This document shows, one piece after another, positions 17,978 to 26,998 of a DNA stretch of 64,000 nt. Made by a program: the position numbers and the translations under genes. Each line of letters opens with the position of its first letter. Position 1 is the first letter of the stretch. The notes beneath the pieces are model-generated. The model was not told the origin of the DNA, did no database searches, and was given only the letters and a program-made list of their open reading frames with translations. Origin of the DNA: Achromobacter piechaudii NBRC 102461 (GTDB taxonomy: Bacteria; Pseudomonadota; Gammaproteobacteria; Burkholderiales; Burkholderiaceae_B); contig NZ_BCTK01000006.1 of the NCBI RefSeq assembly GCF_001571245.1, forward strand, positions 372,001 through 436,000, given 5' to 3'.

Positions 17978-18070
17978 GGCGCACAAAGCTGTTATGCGTT
18001 TCGCGCACCAGCCGAGGCCAATGCGCAATGCCGACACGCGTTTTGCGCACCGGCGATGGCCGATGCGCAA
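17978..18070. repeat. Degenerate tandem repeats with periodic GCGCA motifs upstream of the CoA-transferase operon
   Basis: A unit of about 42 nt occurs twice (about 17994-18035 and 18036-18075). The hexamers GGCGCA (17978), CGCGCA (18002), TGCGCA (18022), TGCGCA (18044) and TGCGCA (18064) fall at intervals of 24, 20, 22 and 20 nt, about two helical turns each. No gene covers this stretch. It sits 70-160 nt upstream of the TTG start of the operon, so it may be a multi-site operator. GC-rich DNA makes such hexamers common, hence the modest confidence. Confidence 0.4.
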
Positions 18071-18098
18071 GGGGGCAGGCGGGTTCTGGAGGGAAGCG

Positions 18099-18263
18099 TC
18101 AGCGCCCCGTGTCGGGGTAGTTGGGGCCTGCGTCGTGGAAGCCGCCGCTGCTGTAGGGATTGACGGCGCCGGGGTGGGGCGGGCCGCCCGGGCTGTAGGT
18201 GCAAGCGCTTACCAGGCCGGCCAGGGCAAGCGTGGAAAGCAAAACAATCAATCGCGATTTCAT
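18099..18263 (-). CDS. Small predicted lipoprotein (54 aa)
   Basis: ATG at 18263 and TGA at 18099-18101. The peptide starts MKSRLIVLLS, has a hydrophobic segment, and a lipobox LVSAC with Cys21 as the predicted lipidated residue. The mature part is 34 residues rich in Gly, Pro, Ser and Tyr (TYSPGGPPHPG at its start). This is the usual form of small outer-membrane or entericidin-like lipoproteins, but I do not recognise a family. CAGGAGACCGTC precedes the start. It lies between the CoA-transferase operon and an unknown secreted protein gene on the same strand. Confidence 0.7.
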   Translation of the reverse strand: MKSRLIVLLSTLALAGLVSACTYSPGGPPHPGAVNPYSSGGFHDAGPNYPDTGR

Positions 18264-18350
18264 GACGGTCTCCTGCGGCTGCCCCCGAGCAGGCTTGTGC
18301 GGATCCGCAGCGTATGTGCGTCACGGCGCGCTCGGAACAGGCGTAAAGAA

Positions 18351-19745
18351 TTATAGGGCGGCGGCCGCCTGCCAGCGCTTGCGCTTGGTCCGGGGCGCGT
18401 CGCAACGCTGCCGATACGCTTTGACCGCGTCGGACTCCACCGGCTGGAAATAAGGATGCGCGTATTGCACTTCAAGCATGGCGTCGTGCAGGCGTCGGCC
18501 CCACACGCATTGCGTCTGGGCCTCGTCCCACAAACGCACCGCCTGTTCCGGGCGGCCATGGCGCCAGAGCGCCAAACCGTAGTCCGCCACCAGCTCTTCG
18601 TTGCGCGACAGGTCGCGGTACGACAGCTGCAACAGGCGCAGGGCTTCGTCGGTATCGCCTCGCAGGCTGAGGATCCAGCCCAGCGTGCCCTGGTTGAACG
18701 CGTTGGGACCCGACACGCGGATCGACCGGCGCGCCTGGGCTTCGGCTTGCGGCAGGTAGTCGGGAAAGTCCGCCAGGTAATAGGCGATGTCGTTGGCCCA
18801 ATCGGTGTCGCCTTGCTGCCAGGCGCGGCCGGGTTTGGATTGGCGCTGTTGCAGCGTCTGCGCGTCGGCCAGCGCCAGCTCGGGCATGCCCAGGAGCCGT
18901 TCGACGTCCAGCCGGTCGCGCAGCACCGAGGTGTCGACCGGCTTGAGCGATTCCGGAAAGCGCCATTCGCGCGCGCGCATCAGCCAGTGGCGCGCGTCGT
19001 CGGGCCGGCCGACCATCAGCAGCAACTGCGCCAGGTCCAGTTGCTGCTGCGGGGTGGCGGCGCAATGCATGGCGCTTATCAGCGCATGGGCGCCGTCGAC
19101 GTCGTCCTGGGCGAAGCGGCGGGTGATGGCGTCCAGCTCGTCAAAGCAGGACCGGTCGTAAACGACGTCGGCGTCGATCGACAGCGAAAGCGATGCCGCC
19201 GGCACGTCGTGGCTGAAATACGCGGTGGCGCCCTGCTGCGTGGTGTAGCCCAGGTCCACCCATTGTTCGCCCCAGCGTTGAGGCATGGTCATGATGTACG
19301 GCCAGGCGGGCACAGGCGTTTTGTCGTTGCTGGAATTGAGTTGGAAGAAGTGGCCCCACGCGCCGTCGCCGATGCGGCGGATCAGGGTGAAGTCCTCGGG
19401 CGGGTGCGGCTGTTCGGTCCAGACCCAGGCGGTGCGGCCCAGTTCGTCCGTGACACCGTGCAAGATGCCGTCCTGGCTGGGCGTGCCCTGGATGGAGTCG
19501 CCCTTGCCCGTCAGGAACAGGCGATAGGGCGTGTTGGGGGCGGGCGCTGCGTCGCGGTTGTTCAGCAGCGTCAGCGTCAGGAATCGCCCGTAGGGGCCGC
19601 TGCCGTATTGGGGCATGCCGGGGGGCGGCGCGGTGGGCGCTGCGGTGTGATCCGGCGCGGGTTCCGCGTGGACGACGGCCGGGGCGAACAGGCAGGCCGC
19701 GGCCAGGATCAGCGGGGTCAGGCGATGCAGCGGAAACAAGGTCAT
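18351..19745 (-). CDS. Secreted protein of unknown function with TPR-like helical C-terminal half
   Basis: 464 residues from the start at 19745 (MTLFPLHRLT). A signal peptide ends near VVHA-EPAP. Residues 40-190 look beta-rich, with Gly/Thr/Trp-rich segments such as DELGRTAWVW. From about 220 the sequence turns into helical repeats with TPR character, for example TLGWILSLRGDTDEALRLL and YGLALWRHGRPEQAVRLW. The C-terminus is very basic. I do not recognise the family. The role may be periplasmic protein-protein interaction. The hydrolase gene lies 212 nt upstream on the same strand. Confidence 0.75.
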   Translation of the reverse strand: MTLFPLHRLTPLILAAACLFAPAVVHAEPAPDHTAAPTAPPPGMPQYGSGPYGRFLTLTLLNNRDAAPAPNTPYRLFLTGKGDSIQGTPSQDGILHGVTDELGRTAWVWTEQPHPPEDFTLIRRIGDGAWGHFFQLNSSNDKTPVPAWPYIMTMPQRWGEQWVDLGYTTQQGATAYFSHDVPAASLSLSIDADVVYDRSCFDELDAITRRFAQDDVDGAHALISAMHCAATPQQQLDLAQLLLMVGRPDDARHWLMRAREWRFPESLKPVDTSVLRDRLDVERLLGMPELALADAQTLQQRQSKPGRAWQQGDTDWANDIAYYLADFPDYLPQAEAQARRSIRVSGPNAFNQGTLGWILSLRGDTDEALRLLQLSYRDLSRNEELVADYGLALWRHGRPEQAVRLWDEAQTQCVWGRRLHDAMLEVQYAHPYFQPVESDAVKAYRQRCDAPRTKRKRWQAAAAL

Positions 19746-19957
19746 GGAAAGGCGAGGGCGGTGAGGGCGGGGGGCAAGGGCGGGCACGATTGTGTCACGA
19801 ACGCGAGCGATGGACGCCGCGTCTGTCGGCGATTGCTTGCCGCGCGTCGCTTATCGACTGCTGCCTGCGCTTGGCGCCAGACGCCGGCGACCGAGGTCTG
19901 ACGCAAACGCCAACGCGTAGGACCTGCGCGCGACGCCAGATGCCTACTGCGTACCGC

Positions 19958-20830
19958 CTATCGCCCGATCCTTGCCGTGATGAAGGCATCGATCGCCCGG
20001 GTAGCGTCGTTATCGGCCCCCACGTCGCTGTTGACCTGCGCGTGGTTGCGGGCCAGTCCGAACAGCTCGGCCTGGCCGCCGCGAGCTTTCAGCATGTCGG
20101 CGTAGCGCTGCGCCCGTCGGCAGGGATCGGGCCGCAAGGTCGAACAGACGAACAGCGTGGGCGGTTGTGTTCCGCTCAACTGAGCGGCGGGCGATGCCTG
20201 GCCCCATTCGGCGGGGTTCGCGCCGAAGGCTTCGTCGTAGAACGGCGCGTGCTGGCGTGGCATGACGTCCAGCAGGTCGAAGCCCGCGCCATCCAGGATG
20301 ATGCTGGCCCGCCAGAGCGGCGCGCCCGTGCGTTGCCGCATCGCGGCATCCGCGGCCAACAGCGTCACAAGGTGGCCGCCTGAGGAATGACCCATGACGA
20401 CCAGCTTGTCCGGATCGGCACGCCAGCGGGCGGCCTGCTGGTGGATCCACGCGACGGCCAGGCCCAGGTCTTCGGCCTGCTCGGCCGGGCGGGCTTGCGG
20501 CAACACGCGCGTGTTGACCGAGATCACGACGTAGCCCTGGGGCAGCCAGTAGGCCAGCTTGTCCTGCACGACGTCGGACGTGGCCTTGTCGCCGCCTTTC
20601 CAGGAGCCGCCGTGCACGACGAGCAGTATCGGGGCCGGCCCGCCTTGCGGCGGCGCGGCGGCGGGCAGATACACGTCGGCAAGCTGGGCGGGGTCGGGGC
20701 CGTATTGTTCGTCGGACAAGACCGCAGCCCCCGATTCGCCTCTCAACGCGGCGGCCCAGCCCGGCACGGGCAGAGGGGCGGCCACGGAGGTGGCCACAAG
20801 CAGGACAAGCAGCAGTCGGGACGCGCGCAT
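19958..20830 (-). CDS. Exported alpha/beta hydrolase (esterase/lipase-like)
   Basis: 290 residues. An N-terminal signal sequence (MRASRLLLVLLVATSVA) precedes an alpha/beta hydrolase domain with the HGG oxyanion motif (LLVVHGGSW, residues 70-77) and the nucleophile elbow GHSSGG (S149). The acidic and His members of the triad probably lie in the last third, for example in LARNHAQVNSD. The HGG form is typical of carboxylesterases of the hormone-sensitive-lipase and BD-FAE groups. Export to the periplasm is likely. The substrate is unknown. It shares a divergent intergenic region with a small membrane protein gene. Confidence 0.85.
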   Translation of the reverse strand: MRASRLLLVLLVATSVAAPLPVPGWAAALRGESGAAVLSDEQYGPDPAQLADVYLPAAAPPQGGPAPILLVVHGGSWKGGDKATSDVVQDKLAYWLPQGYVVISVNTRVLPQARPAEQAEDLGLAVAWIHQQAARWRADPDKLVVMGHSSGGHLVTLLAADAAMRQRTGAPLWRASIILDGAGFDLLDVMPRQHAPFYDEAFGANPAEWGQASPAAQLSGTQPPTLFVCSTLRPDPCRRAQRYADMLKARGGQAELFGLARNHAQVNSDVGADNDATRAIDAFITARIGR

Positions 20831-20980
20831 GGACAGTGACAGTAGCGTAGGCGGAACGCCGATCAATGTAGCGCAGCCGCTGGCCGTGCCGCGCATTTCC
20901 CGGCATCGATCGACCCGCTTTTTTCCCACCCCGCGCGCCTTGTGGCATGCTGCGCCGTCCGCCGTCCATCCTTGAACGTC

Positions 20981-21424
20981 ATGCCCTCCGCTCTGCTTCG
21001 TCTTTGCGATCTCATCCTGCTGGCCGCCGCCGCCGCGCTCTTTGGCGCTTGCCTGACCTCGCTGCTGACCACTGGCGCCTACGGCTGGGCGGTGCCCGAT
21101 GCGCCCTACCTCTACACCTCCCGCGATTTCTACGCCGACGCCGTGCTGGCGGGTGTGGCAGGTTTGCTGCTGTCCTGGGTCCTTGAACGGCTGACCCGGG
21201 CACGCCTGGGCGGCCCCGGCCGCGCGCTGCTGTTCCTGGCAGCGGCGCTGCTGGCGCTGTACCTGGCGCCGCCCGCCCCGGTCGTTTTCGGCAACACCTG
21301 GGGGCCCGGCGAAGCCACGCGTGAATTGTTCCTGGCGCAATGGCGCCTGGTGCTGCCGATCGCCGTGGCGACGACGGCGGCGCGGTGGGCCTTGTGGAGG
21401 CTGGCCGGCCCCCGGCCAGCCTGA
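20981..21424 (+). CDS. Small integral membrane protein of unknown function
   Basis: 147 residues from ATG at 20981 (MPSALLRLCDLILL). About four hydrophobic segments are visible: residues 8-30, 45-65, 75-95 and 110-130, separated by short polar loops with Arg on the putative cytoplasmic side (LERLTRARLGG). No catalytic motif is seen and I do not recognise the family. It diverges from the exported hydrolase gene and precedes a GST gene by about 130 nt on the same strand. Confidence 0.6.
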   Translation: MPSALLRLCDLILLAAAAALFGACLTSLLTTGAYGWAVPDAPYLYTSRDFYADAVLAGVAGLLLSWVLERLTRARLGGPGRALLFLAAALLALYLAPPAPVVFGNTWGPGEATRELFLAQWRLVLPIAVATTAARWALWRLAGPRPA

Positions 21425-21556
21425 CTGGCCGACCGGGCAGGGCGCAGTCCAACGGGACAACCCTGGGGGTTTTCAGCGGAATTTGCCCCCGTTTGCGCTA
21501 GGATTGTCGGCGCAATCTTCCCGACACGATTTCCGCCCGCCCTGGAGAAACCCCGC

Positions 21557-22258
21557 ATGACCTCCCTAGACTCGTTCGCCATCACCAAGAAGTGGCCCGC
21601 CCAGCACCCCGACCGCATCCAGCTGTATTCGCTGCCCACGCCCAACGGCGTGAAAGTGTCGATATTGCTGGAGGAAATCGGCTTGCCCTACGAGCCGCAT
21701 CGGGTCGCCTTCGACAAGCAGGATCAGCTCTCGCCGGAATTCCTGTCCCTCAGCCCGAACAACAAGATCCCGGCCATCCTTGACCCCAACGGCCCGGGCG
21801 GCAAGCCGCTGGCGCTGTTCGAATCGGGCGCCATCCTGGTCTACCTGGCCAGCAAGACCGGCCAGTTCATTCCGGTGGACACGGCGGAACGCTACGAGAC
21901 GCTGCAATGGCTGATGTTCCAGATGGGCGGTATCGGCCCCATGTTCGGCCAGCTGGGCTTTTTCCATAAGTTCGCCGGCAAAGAGTACGAGGACAAGCGC
22001 CCGCGCGACCGTTACGTGGCCGAAGCCAAGCGCCTGCTGGCCGTGCTGGACCAACGCCTGCAAGGCCGCGATTGGGTCATGGGCGACGAATACACCATTG
22101 CCGACATCGCGATCTTCCCGTGGGTGCGCAATCTGGTCGGCTTCTACGAAGCGGGCGAGCTGGTCGGGTTCCAGCAGTTCAAGAACGTGGCGCGCGTGCT
22201 GGAAACGTTTGTCGCGCGTCCGGCCGTGGTGCGCGGCCTGACCATTCCGAGCAGCTAG
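21557..22258 (+). CDS. yfcG: Nu-class glutathione S-transferase (YfcG/YghU-like disulfide reductase)
   Basis: 233 residues. The thioredoxin-like half has the TPNGVKVSILLEE signature in which Thr and Asn replace the usual catalytic Tyr/Ser, then NNKIPAILDPNG with cis-Pro and FESGAILVYLA. The C-terminal half carries the QWLMFQMGGIGPMFGQ helix seen in YfcG/YghU. These enzymes bind two glutathiones or GSSG and reduce disulfides. GGAGAAACCCC precedes the start. A LysR gene starts 2 nt after the stop, so the two may be co-transcribed. Confidence 0.88.
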   Translation: MTSLDSFAITKKWPAQHPDRIQLYSLPTPNGVKVSILLEEIGLPYEPHRVAFDKQDQLSPEFLSLSPNNKIPAILDPNGPGGKPLALFESGAILVYLASKTGQFIPVDTAERYETLQWLMFQMGGIGPMFGQLGFFHKFAGKEYEDKRPRDRYVAEAKRLLAVLDQRLQGRDWVMGDEYTIADIAIFPWVRNLVGFYEAGELVGFQQFKNVARVLETFVARPAVVRGLTIPSS

Positions 22259-22260
22259 GC

Positions 22261-23187
22261 ATGGAACTGCGCCAGCTGCGGTACTTCGTGCGCGTGGTCG
22301 AGGCAGGCAGCATCGGCCGCGCGGCGATGTCCATCGGCATGGTCACCTCCGCCCTCAGCCAGCAGATCAGCCGGCTGGAAGGCGAGCTGTCGACGCGGCT
22401 GCTGCAACGCAGCGCCAGCGGCGTGGTGCCCACGGACGCGGGGCTGGCGTTTTTCCGGCAGGCGCAACTGGCGCTGCGCCATGCGGACGACGCGGTGCAG
22501 GCCGCGCAGCAGGCGCGGCTGGCCGGCCACGTCAGCGTGGGCCTGTCGTCCACCACCGCCGCCATCCTGGGCGCGCCGTTCCTGCAAGCCATGAACGAGC
22601 GCTATCCCGACATCCGGCTGCATCTGGTCGAGGCGCTGTCGGGCCATCTGGCGGACATGCTCAACGGCCGCCTGCTGGACCTTGCCATCGTGTTCCAGGC
22701 CGAATCCGCACGCCGCTGGAGCATCATGCCGCTGCTGGACGAACCCTTGTTCCTGTGCGCGCGCCGCGACATGCCCGAGCTGCCGGCCGGCCAGACCACT
22801 CGGCTTGCCGACATCGCGCACCTGCCGCTGGTGCTGCCCAGCCCGCGCCATGGCCTGCGCGCGCTGGTCAACAACGCGTTCCTGCAATTGGGCCAGACGC
22901 CGCGCGTGGTGGCCGAAGTCGATGGCCTTTCGCTGTTGATGGACGTGGTGCAGCTGGGCAGCGCCGCCACCATCCAGCCCAGTTCGGCCACGGCGCGCAT
23001 CGCGCCGGGCCAACTGCACATGGCGCGCATCGATGACGCGCAGCTGTTCCGGCCGAATCTGCTGGTCAGCCTGTCCGACGACGAACTTTCGCCCGCCGCG
23101 CTGGCCGCCCGGCTGGTGCTGGCCGACGTCTCGCGCACCTTGGCGCGCGAGGGCAAATGGGCCGTCGTGACCCTTCACGATTCGTGA
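22261..23187 (+). CDS. LysR family regulator, probable regulator of tcuAB
   Basis: 308 residues starting at MELRQLRYFVRVVEAGSIGR, a standard LysR winged helix-turn-helix, followed by the effector domain (VSVGLSSTTAAILGAPFLQ, LDLAIVFQAE). It starts 2 nt after the GST stop and ends 77 nt before tcuA. In Salmonella the LysR protein TcuR controls tcuABC, so the position suggests the same job here. The N-terminal part also resembles Nac/Cbl-type proteins, and the effector remains unproven. Confidence 0.88.
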   Translation: MELRQLRYFVRVVEAGSIGRAAMSIGMVTSALSQQISRLEGELSTRLLQRSASGVVPTDAGLAFFRQAQLALRHADDAVQAAQQARLAGHVSVGLSSTTAAILGAPFLQAMNERYPDIRLHLVEALSGHLADMLNGRLLDLAIVFQAESARRWSIMPLLDEPLFLCARRDMPELPAGQTTRLADIAHLPLVLPSPRHGLRALVNNAFLQLGQTPRVVAEVDGLSLLMDVVQLGSAATIQPSSATARIAPGQLHMARIDDAQLFRPNLLVSLSDDELSPAALAARLVLADVSRTLAREGKWAVVTLHDS

Positions 23188-23238
23188 ATACCCGTTGACG
23201 CCCGCCTGATATCGCAGGCGCGGCCCCGTCGGTACAGT

Positions 23239-23259
23239 CGTCCCCTACATTTGGGGACG
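23239..23259 (+). promoter_or_regulatory. Hairpin/palindrome enclosing the tcuA ribosome binding site
   Basis: CGTCCCC (23239-23245) and GGGGACG (23253-23259) are perfect 7-bp arms around TACATTT. GGGGA is the only good Shine-Dalgarno candidate before the tcuA ATG at 23265, and it pairs with TCCCC. It could act as an RNA hairpin that limits translation or as a LysR binding palindrome. Confidence 0.45.
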
Positions 23260-23264
23260 ATGGC

Positions 23265-24671
23265 ATGGTTGACGTCTTGGTGGTGGGTGGGGGCAATGCG
23301 GCGCTGTGCGCGGCCCTGATGGCGCGTGAAGCAGGCGCCAGCGTGATGCTGCTGGAAGCCGCGCCGCGTGAATGGCGTGGCGGCAATTCGCAGCACACGC
23401 GCAATCTGCGCTGCATGCACGACGCGCCGCAAGACGTGCTGGTCGAGGCGTATCCCGAAGAGGAATATTGGCAAGACCTGCTCAAGGTCACGGGCGGGCA
23501 GACCAACGAACATCTGGCGCGGCTGGTCATCCGCGAATCCTCCACCTGTCGAGACTGGATGCGCCGCCACGGCGTGAACTTCCAGCCGCCGCTGTCGGGC
23601 GCGTTGCACGTGGCGCGCACCAACGCCTTTTTCATGGGCGGCGGCAAGGCGCTGGTGAACGCCTATTACCGCAGCGCCGAAGCGCTGGGCGTACAGATCC
23701 GCTACAACGCGCCGGTCGATGCGCTGGAACTGGAAGATGGCCGCTTCAAGGCCGCGCGCATCGGCGACGAACGCATCGAAGCGCGCGCCTGTGTGCTGGC
23801 GGCAGGCGGCTTCGAATCCAACCGCGAATGGTTGCGCGAGGCCTGGGGCCAGAACGAACGCGGCGAATGGCCGGCCGACAACTTCCTCATCCGTGGCACG
23901 CGCTTCAACATGGGCGTGCTGCTGAAATTCATGCTGGACGCGGGGGCGGACGGCATCGGCGATCCTTCGCAATCGCACTGCGTGGCGATCGATGCGCGCG
24001 CGCCGCTGTACGACGGCGGCATCTGCACGCGCATCGACTGCGTATCGCTGGGCGTGGTGGTCAACCGCGACGCCGTGCGCTTCTACGACGAAGGCGAGGA
24101 TTTCTGGCCCAAGCGCTACGCCATCTGGGGCCGGCTCACCGCCATGCAGCCCGGGCAGATCGCTTATTCCATCATCGACGCCAAGGCCATCGGCCGCTTC
24201 ATGCCGCCCGTTTTTCCGGGCGTCAAAGCCGATACGCTGCCGGAACTGGCCGACAAGCTGGGGCTGGACCCGGCCACCTTCGCGAAGACCCTGAGCGACT
24301 ACAACGCCGCCTGCCGCGTCGGCACGTTCGATCACACCGCGCTGGACGACTGCCACACCGAAGGCATCGCGCCGGCCAAGACGCATTGGGCCCGGCCCAT
24401 CGACACCGCGCCGTTCTATGGCTACGCGCTGCGCCCCGGCATCACGTTCACCTACCTGGGATTGAAAGTGGACGACACCGCCGCCGTGCGCTTTAACAAC
24501 GTCCCCAGCGACAACCTGTTCGTTGCCGGCGAGATGATGGCCGGCAACGTGTTGGGCAAGGGCTATACGGCTGGCGTGGGCATGTCCATCGGCACGGCGT
24601 TCGGCCGCATCGCCGGCACCCGGGCCGCCGCCGCCGCGCGCGCCCAGACTCATGCAAAGAGCACGATATGA
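23265..24671 (+). CDS. tcuA: FAD-dependent tricarballylate dehydrogenase TcuA
   Basis: 468 residues, the same length as Salmonella TcuA. The N-terminal dinucleotide fold reads [31 protein letters not shown] and the C-terminal [18 protein letters not shown] match the fumarate-reductase-flavoprotein-like TcuA group. TcuA oxidises tricarballylate to cis-aconitate and needs TcuB to re-oxidise its flavin. The stop overlaps the tcuB start by 4 nt, which supports translational coupling. Confidence 0.92.
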   Translation: MVDVLVVGGGNAALCAALMAREAGASVMLLEAAPREWRGGNSQHTRNLRCMHDAPQDVLVEAYPEEEYWQDLLKVTGGQTNEHLARLVIRESSTCRDWMRRHGVNFQPPLSGALHVARTNAFFMGGGKALVNAYYRSAEALGVQIRYNAPVDALELEDGRFKAARIGDERIEARACVLAAGGFESNREWLREAWGQNERGEWPADNFLIRGTRFNMGVLLKFMLDAGADGIGDPSQSHCVAIDARAPLYDGGICTRIDCVSLGVVVNRDAVRFYDEGEDFWPKRYAIWGRLTAMQPGQIAYSIIDAKAIGRFMPPVFPGVKADTLPELADKLGLDPATFAKTLSDYNAACRVGTFDHTALDDCHTEGIAPAKTHWARPIDTAPFYGYALRPGITFTYLGLKVDDTAAVRFNNVPSDNLFVAGEMMAGNVLGKGYTAGVGMSIGTAFGRIAGTRAAAAARAQTHAKSTI

Positions 24672-25903
24672 AGCAGCTTGAAGCCCTGGCCCGCGAGGCG
24701 CAGTCGTTTTCCACTTCCCATGCGCCGTCGTCTTCGGCCCCGGCCATGGTCGAACAACCCGTCAAGTGGTTGGGCAAGAACGCCAAGCCGCAGGCGGACG
24801 TGTTGACGGACGATGAGGCCGAAGTCGCGCGCGTCATGCAGATCTGCAACGCCTGCCGTTATTGCGAAGGCTTTTGCGCGGTGTTTCCCGCCATGACGCG
24901 CCGCCTGGAATTCGGCAAGGCGGACCTGAACTACCTGGCCAACCTGTGCCACAACTGCGGCGCCTGTCTGCACGCCTGCCAATACGCGCCGCCGCATGAA
25001 TTCGCGGTGAACGTGCCGCAGGCGATGGCCAAGGTGCGGGTCCAGACCTACACCGACTACGCCTGGCCCCCCGCGCTGGGCGCGCTGTACAAGCGCAACG
25101 GCCTGGCCTTGTCGCTGGCCACCGCTGCCGGCCTGGCGCTGTTCCTGGTGCTGGCCGTGTTGATGGCGGGCGGCTTGTTCCATGAGCCGATGGCCGGCAA
25201 CTTCTACGCGGTGTTTCCGCACAACACGCTGGCGCTGATGTTCGGCGTGGTGTTCGGCTTTTCGATGCTGGCGCTGGGCGTGGGCGTGACGCGCTTCTGG
25301 CGCAACGTCAGCCCGGGGGCGGCCTCGGGCGCGGCGGTAGCCGAGGCCGCGCACGACGCGCTGCGCCTGCGTTACTTGGATGGCGGGCACGGCAAGGGCT
25401 GCAACAACGCGGACGATGCGTTCACCTTGTGGCGGCGGCGCTTTCATCACTTCACGTTCTACGGCTTCATGCTGTGCTTCGCGGCAACCTGTGTGGCCAC
25501 GCTCTATCACTATCTGCTGGGCCAGCAGGCGCCGTATCCCGTCTTGAGCGCGCCGGTGCTGCTGGGCACGGCAGGCGGCATCGGACTGCTGATCGGGCCG
25601 GCCGGCCTGCTGTGGCTGAACATCAAGCGTCATCCGCAACAGGGCGACGCCGCGCAAAAACCGATGGATCGCGGCTTCATCGCGCTGCTGTTCCTGACCA
25701 GCGCAACGGGCCTGGCGCTGTTGGCCGGCCGCGATGGCGGCGCGATGGCGCTGCTGCTGGCCATACACCTGGGCGTGGTGATGGCGCTGTTCCTGACCTT
25801 GCCCTACGGCAAGTTCGCGCACGGCATCTACCGCTCGGCCGCGCTGCTCAAGTGGTCCATCGAAAAGCGCCAGCCCAACAAATTGCAGCTGGGGTCCGAC
25901 TGA
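24668..25903 (+). CDS. tcuB: Tricarballylate utilisation electron-transfer protein TcuB
   Basis: 411 residues. Two [4Fe-4S] motifs lie near the N-terminus: [11 protein letters not shown] and [11 protein letters not shown]. The rest is an inner-membrane part with about six hydrophobic helices containing His residues (for example [17 protein letters not shown]) that can hold heme b. TcuB takes electrons from the FADH2 of TcuA and passes them to the quinone pool. It follows tcuA with 4-nt overlap and is followed by a Bug receptor gene in the place where Salmonella has the transporter gene tcuC. Confidence 0.92.
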   Translation: MKQLEALAREAQSFSTSHAPSSSAPAMVEQPVKWLGKNAKPQADVLTDDEAEVARVMQICNACRYCEGFCAVFPAMTRRLEFGKADLNYLANLCHNCGACLHACQYAPPHEFAVNVPQAMAKVRVQTYTDYAWPPALGALYKRNGLALSLATAAGLALFLVLAVLMAGGLFHEPMAGNFYAVFPHNTLALMFGVVFGFSMLALGVGVTRFWRNVSPGAASGAAVAEAAHDALRLRYLDGGHGKGCNNADDAFTLWRRRFHHFTFYGFMLCFAATCVATLYHYLLGQQAPYPVLSAPVLLGTAGGIGLLIGPAGLLWLNIKRHPQQGDAAQKPMDRGFIALLFLTSATGLALLAGRDGGAMALLLAIHLGVVMALFLTLPYGKFAHGIYRSAALLKWSIEKRQPNKLQLGSD

Positions 25904-25977
25904 CGCGGCCCCGCGCCAAGCAGCCATGACGGCGACCCGCGAGGCCGCCGCATCCCATTACAAACGAGGAGACTTGC

Positions 25978-26955
25978 ATGACCTACCACCCCCTGCTGGC
26001 GCGCTTTGCGCTGGCCGCCTGTCTGCTGCCTGCGCTGCACGCGGCGCACGCGCAGTCCTATCCGTCCAAGCCCATCACGCTGGTCGTGCCGCACTCGGCG
26101 GGCGGCACGTCGGACATCCTGGCGCGCACGGTGGCGGCCGAAGCCGCCAAGACGCTGGGCCAGACCATCGTCGTCGAGAACAAGGGCGGCGCCAACGGCA
26201 CCATCGCGGCCAAGCAGGTGGCGTCCTCCGCGCCGGACGGCTATGTGCTGCTGCTGGCCACGGCCAGCACGCATGGCATCAACCCGTCTCTGTACTCGCG
26301 CATTTCCTATGACGCGGTCAAGGACTTCACGCCTGTCACGTTGCTGGCGACGGTGCCCAACGTGCTGGTGGTCAGCCCGAACGTGAAGGCCGCCAACGTC
26401 CAAGAGCTCATCGCCTACATACGCGGGCAAGGCGACAAGACCAACATGGGATCGGCGGGCGCGGGCACGCCGGGCCATCTGGCCGGCGAGATGTTCAAGA
26501 GCGAGGCCAAGCTGCAATTCACGCACGTGGCTTACAAGGGCGGCAGTCCCGCCATCACCGACTTGATCGGCGGCCAGATCGATTTCATGTTCACCACTAT
26601 TCCCGGCGTGTTGCCGCAAGTGAAAGCGAAGACGCTGCGCGCATTGGCGGTGACGTCGCCGGAGCGCTCGCCTGCCATGCCCGATATACCCACGATGGCT
26701 GAATCCGGTCTGCCCGGTTTCCAGGCCGTGTCCTGGCATGGCGTGGTCGCGCCCGCTGGCACGCCGCCCGAGGTGGTCGCCAAACTGAACGCCGCATTGA
26801 GCGGCGCGCTGGCGGCGCCTTCGGTCAAGCAGCGCCTGATGGAAGAGGGCGCGGCGGCCTCCACCCTGAACACGGCGGCGTTCGGCACGTTCATCCAGAA
26901 CGAGATGGCGGCCTGGGCCAAAGCGGTGAAGGATTCGGGCGCGACGGTGAACTGA
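25978..26955 (+). CDS. Bug-type TTT family receptor linked to tcuAB
   Basis: 325 residues with ACGAGGAGAC before the start. The signal peptide ends near AHA-QSYP, followed by YPSKPITLVVPHSAGG and IVVENKGGANG. It begins 74 nt after tcuB on the same strand. The context indicates a ligand such as tricarballylate, citrate or cis-aconitate. The membrane components TctA and TctB are absent here, so uptake would have to use a permease encoded elsewhere. Confidence 0.93.
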   Translation: MTYHPLLARFALAACLLPALHAAHAQSYPSKPITLVVPHSAGGTSDILARTVAAEAAKTLGQTIVVENKGGANGTIAAKQVASSAPDGYVLLLATASTHGINPSLYSRISYDAVKDFTPVTLLATVPNVLVVSPNVKAANVQELIAYIRGQGDKTNMGSAGAGTPGHLAGEMFKSEAKLQFTHVAYKGGSPAITDLIGGQIDFMFTTIPGVLPQVKAKTLRALAVTSPERSPAMPDIPTMAESGLPGFQAVSWHGVVAPAGTPPEVVAKLNAALSGALAAPSVKQRLMEEGAAASTLNTAAFGTFIQNEMAAWAKAVKDSGATVN

Positions 26956-26998
26956 CGCGAGCCTTGTCCTTTGCTGGGCGCATGCTAGGATTTCCGGC

